Shown here piece by piece: positions 8,901-9,357 of a stretch of 9,357 nucleotides of DNA. Origin of the DNA: Caryophanales bacterium UBA1231 (lineage in GTDB: Bacteria > Bacillota_I > Bacilli_A > ML615J-28 > CAG-313). Below the pieces are notes generated by a model that was not told the DNA's origin, did no database searches, and saw nothing but the letters and a program-made list of their open reading frames with translations. Within the stretch, counting starts at the first letter, position 1. Every line of letters starts with the position of its first letter. The DNA is taken from contig DBWT01000081.1 of NCBI GenBank assembly GCA_002309035.1, forward strand, positions 16,975-26,331. The letters run 5' to 3'. Position numbers and translations under genes: made by a program.

Positions 8901-9357
8901 CAACTGAAGATCAATTATTCACTATTAGATTTGTGGTTGACAAACCTAAAGTTGCAAATGGTCCTACAATTGAATTCTGCTTTGGTTTAATTGGTGGTAG
9001 TAATGAAGAAGCTGGAAATAAGATTCATATTTCTAGATTTAAATTATATGAAATCACTAAAGAAGAATCAGTAGATAAAGTTGTTCTTGATAACTTTGAA
9101 AGTTATGCTGATACTGGGGCACTAGCTGCTGTATGGAATAAACGTTATGATAGTACTAACTATACTGAAGGATTTGAACTTGTTACTGTTGAAGGTAATA
9201 AATTAGTTAAATTCACTTATGCTAAAGATAAAAAATATCTATTAAGATATGTTGGAGATAACTTCCCTAAATTAACAGATGATTATAAATACATTAGATT
9301 CCATGCTAGATTTGCTAGTGAAGAAACACCTGTTGAAATTTGGTGCTACTATGAAGG
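5906..9357 (+). CDS. Giant modular surface lipoprotein with BIG2-like, DUF5011-like and CBM-like domains, 3' truncated by the window
   Basis: The frame is open through all 1150 visible codons and runs off the end. Residues 1-22 are a lipoprotein signal (MKAKK, hydrophobic core, lipobox LFAC with Cys22), so the mature protein should be lipid-anchored on the outer face of the membrane. Domains in order: BIG2-like Ig fold 25-100 (EWFSNNEAVATV...GTVTGVSAGNVTITV); Ig repeats 105-182 and 186-262; unassigned beta domain 263-376; Ig repeat 378-465; CBM4/9-like jelly roll 466-642; Ig repeats 645-726, 731-811 and 812-896; second jelly-roll-like domain 897-1052; and the start of a third from 1053 (VVLDNFESYAD, a typical CBM opening). 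No catalytic domain and no solute-binding-protein fold is visible so far. The likely role is capture or recognition of an extracellular polysaccharide or glycoprotein for the transporter encoded just upstream (inference). The missing C-terminus could hold an enzyme, a wall anchor or more repeats. Alternative: an adhesin unrelated to transport. Confidence 0.88.
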   Translation, partial: MKAKKLLLSFLLVFLCFGLFACGGIKVTITGDKQVEVGKSITLSAEAKDGASFEWFSNNEAVATVTGGTVTGVSAGNVTITVKATVGEKTAEATVVIKVVRPSTNTKPVINGVTDRTIEKGGDFNPLEGITASDAEDGDLTLKIVYSGNVKKGAIGTYDVQYSVTDNDGNTTVVTAKVYVVYTDKDAPLLTGAQSKSIVVGDTAFRLTDGVMANDSNDGDLTSNIKITGTVDPWTLGEYTVDYSVSDSAGNETKVTRKITVGLGEFQFDELAEKEFVKDGNDYKFTIALDSIDTSLSSFALGKLSFKVNAAAACELVPSATSAIAQDKIALAQGDNTVEVYFRFVSTFESGSLTLAAPEGASLTFSEVKFAFGEAKDTEAPVISVPQDKEVVLPGNISDAEILKPFVLNGVTAQDNIDGIVTSKLDVDFTGIELGNCTETKEVTIFVVDKNGNRAEVKREVSFVKVYDTKLIDEPEFNNMPKIYDAETKIGWGLNGGSGDPEIKVEDGVLVHHNTTNAQPGWDSASSPFYRTTTEYLKPYHWYLLKFDVKAAVARKMTVRIGLETTEALGWIENFDGGSNVPFNLTTEWQTCYVLFYVHAAKSQGNMNVAKIELKIGSMTWGPEENGNTVYFDNLQIYLLSNENSAPSLKVDTSLPTTFGKGEAKPDLTKYVIAHDLEDAADIEVKASDITESLDMSKAGTYDIVYVIKDSEGKEATITLQIKVLEEKDTVAPVITEVAGINKSCDQFGAIPDLTKFVKIVDNVDGDIAVTVKMITTEADINKAGTFPVKYTVKDSSGNEAEYTLNIVINDKEGPKVEGKEKLVTTVGKALTAEDIIKELTVTDNIDGTIALEAGDVKGLDQVNFAEVGQYRINIEKSDAAGNKTTYEMVIVVKEEGQELALEIHDFTTDTLVGENAELEQSEGQLVINPSDIGQWASFAKIKISNLPVEFGKEYELAIIAKADKARKIQFNIGEALNADPWMDKYTLDVSSTAVLDLTTEDQLFTIRFVVDKPKVANGPTIEFCFGLIGGSNEEAGNKIHISRFKLYEITKEESVDKVVLDNFESYADTGALAAVWNKRYDSTNYTEGFELVTVEGNKLVKFTYAKDKKYLLRYVGDNFPKLTDDYKYIRFHARFASEETPVEIWCYYE
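5978..6205 (+). other. BIG2-like Ig domain of the lipoprotein (residues 25-100)
   Basis: This is the first folded unit after the lipid anchor. The order VEVGKSITLSA, EWFSNNEAVATV, GTVTGVSAGNVTITV is the standard BIG2 pattern: a Trp-containing strand, 'xxAtV' and 'G.vtgvsaG...I'. Such domains usually act as spacers or adhesive modules on bacterial surface proteins. Confidence 0.75.
6218..6691 (+). repeat. Ig-like (DUF5011-type) protein repeats 1 and 2
   Basis: Two units of about 77 residues (105-182, 186-262) share the same skeleton: an opening 'P.I.G' or 'APLLTG' strand, a short acidic loop (ASDAEDGDLT; ANDSNDGDLT), then G.Y.V.YSV(T/S)D..GN.T near the end. The Asp-rich loop followed by the 'D..GN' turn is the hallmark of DUF5011/HYR-like surface repeats. 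The copies are diverged at DNA level, so this is not a recent duplication. Confidence 0.8.
6692..7033 (+). other. Unassigned beta-rich domain of the lipoprotein (residues 263-376)
   Basis: About 114 residues separate Ig repeats 2 and 3. The segment alternates polar and hydrophobic residues (DYKFTIALDSID, LGKLSFKVNAAA, NTVEVYFRFVS) and ends in SLTFSEVKFAFGE, which resembles the final strand of the CBM-like domains further on. I do not recognise the family; a diverged jelly roll is a reasonable guess. Confidence 0.45.
7037..7300 (+). repeat. Ig-like (DUF5011-type) protein repeat 3
   Basis: Residues 378-465 repeat the same pattern: EAPVISVP opening, TAQDNIDGIVTSKL acidic loop, and VTIFVVDKNGNRAEV closing turn. 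It stands alone between the unassigned beta domain and the first CBM-like domain and is slightly longer than its siblings because of an insert after VVLPG. Confidence 0.75.
7301..7831 (+). other. CBM4/9-like jelly-roll domain of the lipoprotein (residues 466-642)
   Basis: The segment opens with a short 'EPEFNNM' strand, carries exposed aromatics (W492, W522, W542, W571, W589, W621) and 'YHWYLLKFDVKA', where CBM4/9 domains have 'Y.l.fdaka', and closes with NTVYFDNLQIYLL, the usual 'v.fDnv.l' terminal strand. These features support a carbohydrate-binding fold; the ligand cannot be told. The call rests on pattern, not on a profile search. Confidence 0.6.
7838..8593 (+). repeat. Ig-like (DUF5011-type) protein repeats 4, 5 and 6
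   Basis: Three tandem units (645-726, 731-811, 812-896) keep the skeleton. The acidic loops are AHDLEDAADIEV (eroded, DG lost), VDNVDGDIAVTV and TDNIDGTIALEA; the closing segments are GTYDIVYVIKDSEGKEA, GTFPVKYTVKDSSGNEA and GQYRINIEKSDAAGNKT. They form a stalk between two jelly-roll regions. Confidence 0.8.
8594..9061 (+). other. Second CBM-like jelly-roll domain of the lipoprotein (residues 897-1052)
   Basis: The layout parallels the first CBM-like domain: QLVINPSDIGQWAS, then FGKEYELAIIAKADKARKIQ (compare 'YHWYLLKFDVKAAVARKMTV' in the earlier one), TIRFVVDKP, and a closing KIHISRFKLYEI strand. It has fewer tryptophans than the first, so binding may differ. Family assignment is tentative. 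Confidence 0.5.
9062..9357 (+). other. Start of a third CBM-like domain, cut by the window end
   Basis: Residues 1053 onward begin with DKVVLDNFESYAD, a common opening for CBM11-like and related jelly rolls ('DdFEsy'), followed by YIRFHARF and the start of a strand with VEIWCYYE. Only about 98 residues are visible, so neither family nor completeness can be judged. Confidence 0.45.

Overview
The window is AT-rich and almost entirely coding, with five genes reading left to right in what looks like one operon. Tryptophan is always TGG, stops are TAA or TAG, and no reading frame needs TGA, so the standard bacterial code fits. The Shine-Dalgarno sites are strong and canonical, and there is a lipoprotein signal and a single-membrane style of secretion. 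Together these suggest a low-G+C Bacillota lineage (Bacilli, Erysipelotrichia or Acholeplasma-like, perhaps uncultured and host-associated). The lineage is inference from style only.

Layout. (1) Positions 1-1581 hold the 3' part of a membrane protein with an NHL-type propeller, two TPR-like helix pairs and a YIP1-type multi-pass domain; its true start lies before the window. (2) Positions 1574-3910 encode an exported 778-residue protein of the DUF5696 type, with beta-rich N-terminal domains, a probable TIM-barrel-like region and a small beta C-terminus. (3, 4) Positions 3910-4932 and 4933-5880 encode the two inner-membrane permeases of a CUT1-type carbohydrate ABC importer, each with a clear EAA loop. 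(5) From 5906 to the window edge runs a very large lipoprotein (1150 codons visible, no stop) made of a BIG2-like domain, six DUF5011-like Ig repeats and several carbohydrate-binding-module-like jelly rolls. It is absent from a simple ORF list because it runs off the end.

Gene junctions are 8-base overlap, 1-base overlap, direct abutment and a 25-base gap, each with its own Shine-Dalgarno, so translational coupling is likely. I see no internal promoter or terminator.

Working model (inference): the lipoprotein holds or recognises an extracellular glycan, the DUF5696 protein processes or handles it outside the membrane, and the two permeases import the product. The NHL-TPR-YIP1 protein would be an envelope partner of unknown role. 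No ATPase and no classical solute-binding protein is visible; the ATPase may be a shared MsmX-like protein encoded elsewhere, and the binding protein may lie outside the window or be functionally replaced by the giant lipoprotein. That last point is the most interesting question here.
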